From: Betaproteobacteria bacterium | GTDB lineage: Bacteria > Pseudomonadota > Gammaproteobacteria > Burkholderiales > Usitatibacteraceae | DNA length: 60,389 nt | Reading direction: 5' to 3' | Assembly: GCA_016790765.1 (NCBI GenBank) | Contig: JAEUMZ010000082.1 | Coordinates: forward strand, 1 to 60,389 | Shown here: in pieces, positions 59,469 through 60,389 of the stretch | Layout of the letters: the number at the start of each line of letters is the position of its first letter | Position numbering within the stretch: position 1 is the stretch's first letter | Notes under the pieces: model-generated | Databases searched by the model: none | What the model saw: the letters and a program-made list of their open reading frames with translations, nothing else | Told to the model about the DNA's origin: nothing | Made by a program: the position numbers and the translations under genes

Positions 59469-59534
59469 AAACCCTAGCAGGGGCGCGGCGTTTGGGGCAA
59501 AAGTGCCTCAAACGCCTCACCAGTGCTTGAGTTT
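59469..59534. repeat. 66-bp palindromic element, copy 6
   Basis: The element starts AAACCCTAGC and ends GCTTGAGTTT, exactly 66 bases. This is the best-paired copy: GGGGCGCGGCGTTT faces AAACGCCTCACC around the loop CAAAAG. It begins one base after the stop of the lipoprotein gene and lies 26 bases before the stop of the convergent ggt gene. Confidence 0.88.
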
Positions 59535-59560
59535 AAGGCGAAACAAGCGCCCTTGGCGTG

Positions 59561-60389
59561 TCAAAACCCCACCGCCCCTCCATCCTTGCGATGGTCGCTA
59601 CCCGCCACATAGCTGCCATCCGCCTGCCGCCAGATGAGCTGCGCGCCGCCGAAGGCAAAATTGATCGCCTCGGCCGCGGCAATGCGGTGGCCGCGTTGCA
59701 CGAGCGCTTCGCCAACGCGGCGCGCCAGCCCCTCTTCCAGTCCCACCGAGCCATCCGGATTCACCACCCAGCGCGGCGCGTCGGAGGCCGTCTGCGGGTT
59801 CTGGCCGTAGTCGACCATGCGCGTCACCATCTGCACGTGGCCCTGCGGCTGCATGTGGCCGCCCATCACGCCAAAGCTCATCAACGGCTGTCCCTCCGGG
59901 CCGGTGAGGAAGGCCGGAATAATGGTCTGGAACGGGCGCTTGCCCGGGCCCACTTCATTCGCGTGCCCCTTTTCGCGCGTGAAGCAATGGCCGCGGTTCT
60001 GCATCGAGATGCCGGTGCCCGGCACCACGACGCCGGAGCCGAAGCCCATGAAGTTGGACTGGATGAAACTCACCATCCTGCCCGCGGCGTCCGCGGCGGT
60101 GAGGTACACCGTGCCGCCATGCTTCGGAATGCCGGGGGCGGGCTGGCCCGCGCGCTGCAGGTCGATGAGCTTGGCGCGCGATGCCAGGTAGGTTGCATCG
60201 AGCAGCGCCTCCACCGGCATGCGCATGAACGCCGAATCGGCCAGGTAACGGAACACGTCGGCAAAGGCGAGTTTCATCGCCTCGAGTTGCAGGTGCACGC
60301 TATCAGCCGAATCGACCGGGTGGCCCGCGAGGTCGAACTGCCTCAGGATGCCCAGCGCGATCAAGGCGGCCAGCCCCTGCCCGTTGGGC
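59561..60389 (-). CDS. ggt: Gamma-glutamyltransferase, C-terminal part (runs off the window)
   Basis: The 3' part of a gamma-glutamyltransferase/gamma-glutamyl hydrolase gene; its 5' end lies beyond the window. About 275 residues are present. The family region PNGQGLAALIALGIL is at the window edge. The autoprocessing/nucleophile Thr is in KHGGTVYLTAAD, where many relatives have a TTH motif, and the substrate-binding GVMGGHMQPQGHVQ follows. The enzyme matures by self-cleavage into two subunits and acts on glutathione-type gamma-glutamyl bonds, usually in the periplasm. It is convergent with the lipoprotein gene. Confidence 0.92.
   Translation of the reverse strand, partial: PNGQGLAALIALGILRQFDLAGHPVDSADSVHLQLEAMKLAFADVFRYLADSAFMRMPVEALLDATYLASRAKLIDLQRAGQPAPGIPKHGGTVYLTAADAAGRMVSFIQSNFMGFGSGVVVPGTGISMQNRGHCFTREKGHANEVGPGKRPFQTIIPAFLTGPEGQPLMSFGVMGGHMQPQGHVQMVTRMVDYGQNPQTASDAPRWVVNPDGSVGLEEGLARRVGEALVQRGHRIAAAEAINFAFGGAQLIWRQADGSYVAGSDHRKDGGAVGF

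Noticed and set aside
1..60389. CRISPR array, prophage or integrase genes
   Set aside because: No regularly spaced identical repeats of 20-40 bases and no phage structural or integrase-like frame was seen on either strand.

Overview
The window is a high-GC, gene-dense chromosomal segment. The gene content fits a betaproteobacterium: an rpoE-rseA-rseB-mucD operon beside nadB, rluD-pgeF diverging from bamD, tesA diverging from an ybbA/ybbP-type ABC pair, mnmH, and a PhaR/phasin/PhaB/PhaC polyhydroxyalkanoate (PHA) set. This is an inference from gene content and order. No rRNA, tRNA or CRISPR array was seen.

Layout. 1-3.4 kb: large transglutaminase/DUF2126 protein. 3.5-7.5 kb (minus): envelope-stress operon rpoE-rseA-rseB-mucD-glutaredoxin. 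7.7-10.8 kb (plus): nadB and nnr. 10.8-11.6 kb (minus): thioesterase and crcB. 11.7-16.1 kb (plus): ETF-ubiquinone oxidoreductase, CBS protein, tag, HI0933-type flavoprotein and PIN protein; the last four are chained by overlapping stop/start codons. 16.1-17.3 kb (minus): MFS transporter. 17.3-28.65 kb: a visibly lower-GC block that looks like an island. It carries a CorC-type protein, an SLC13 permease, MscS, a small hypothetical, UspA, a LysR regulator, and a three-gene operon of glycosyltransferase-phosphatase fusion, sodium symporter and Gfo/Idh dehydrogenase. It is followed by a broken copy of the 5' end of the MFS gene that lies on its other side. 28.9-33 kb (minus): methyltransferase, DEAD-box helicase, rimO. 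33.2-38.2 kb: PHA genes (phaR, phasin, two phaB paralogs, phaC). 38.3-47.2 kb: ZIP transporter, pgeF, rluD, bamD, ppx, sixA and the ABC pair. 47.2-49.1 kb: tesA and mnmH. 49.1-58.8 kb: a Ser/Thr kinase with a cyclic-nucleotide domain, then a chemotaxis cluster (MCP, CheW, CheZ-like, CheY, CheA, an unknown protein, CheR, CheD, CheB). 58.8-60.4 kb: a lipoprotein and the 3' part of a gamma-glutamyltransferase gene that runs off the window.

The most unusual signal is a 66-bp palindromic element present six times (3409, 10321, 16045, 41792, 43932, 59469). All copies are exactly 66 bp and align without gaps, from AAACYC at one end to GRGTTT at the other. Four lie at, or within about a dozen bases of, the stop codon of a neighbouring gene. 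One supplies the stop codons of two convergent genes, one overlaps the apparent start of ppx, and one sits in frame inside nnr, where it encodes 22 residues. None was found inside the low-GC block. Other points of note are a GpgS-like glycosyltransferase fused to a HAD phosphatase, paired TGC-N3-GCA sites flanking a good promoter upstream of the phasin gene, a miniature CheZ whose C-terminal tail resembles that of CheD, and paired dyads upstream of the LysR gene.
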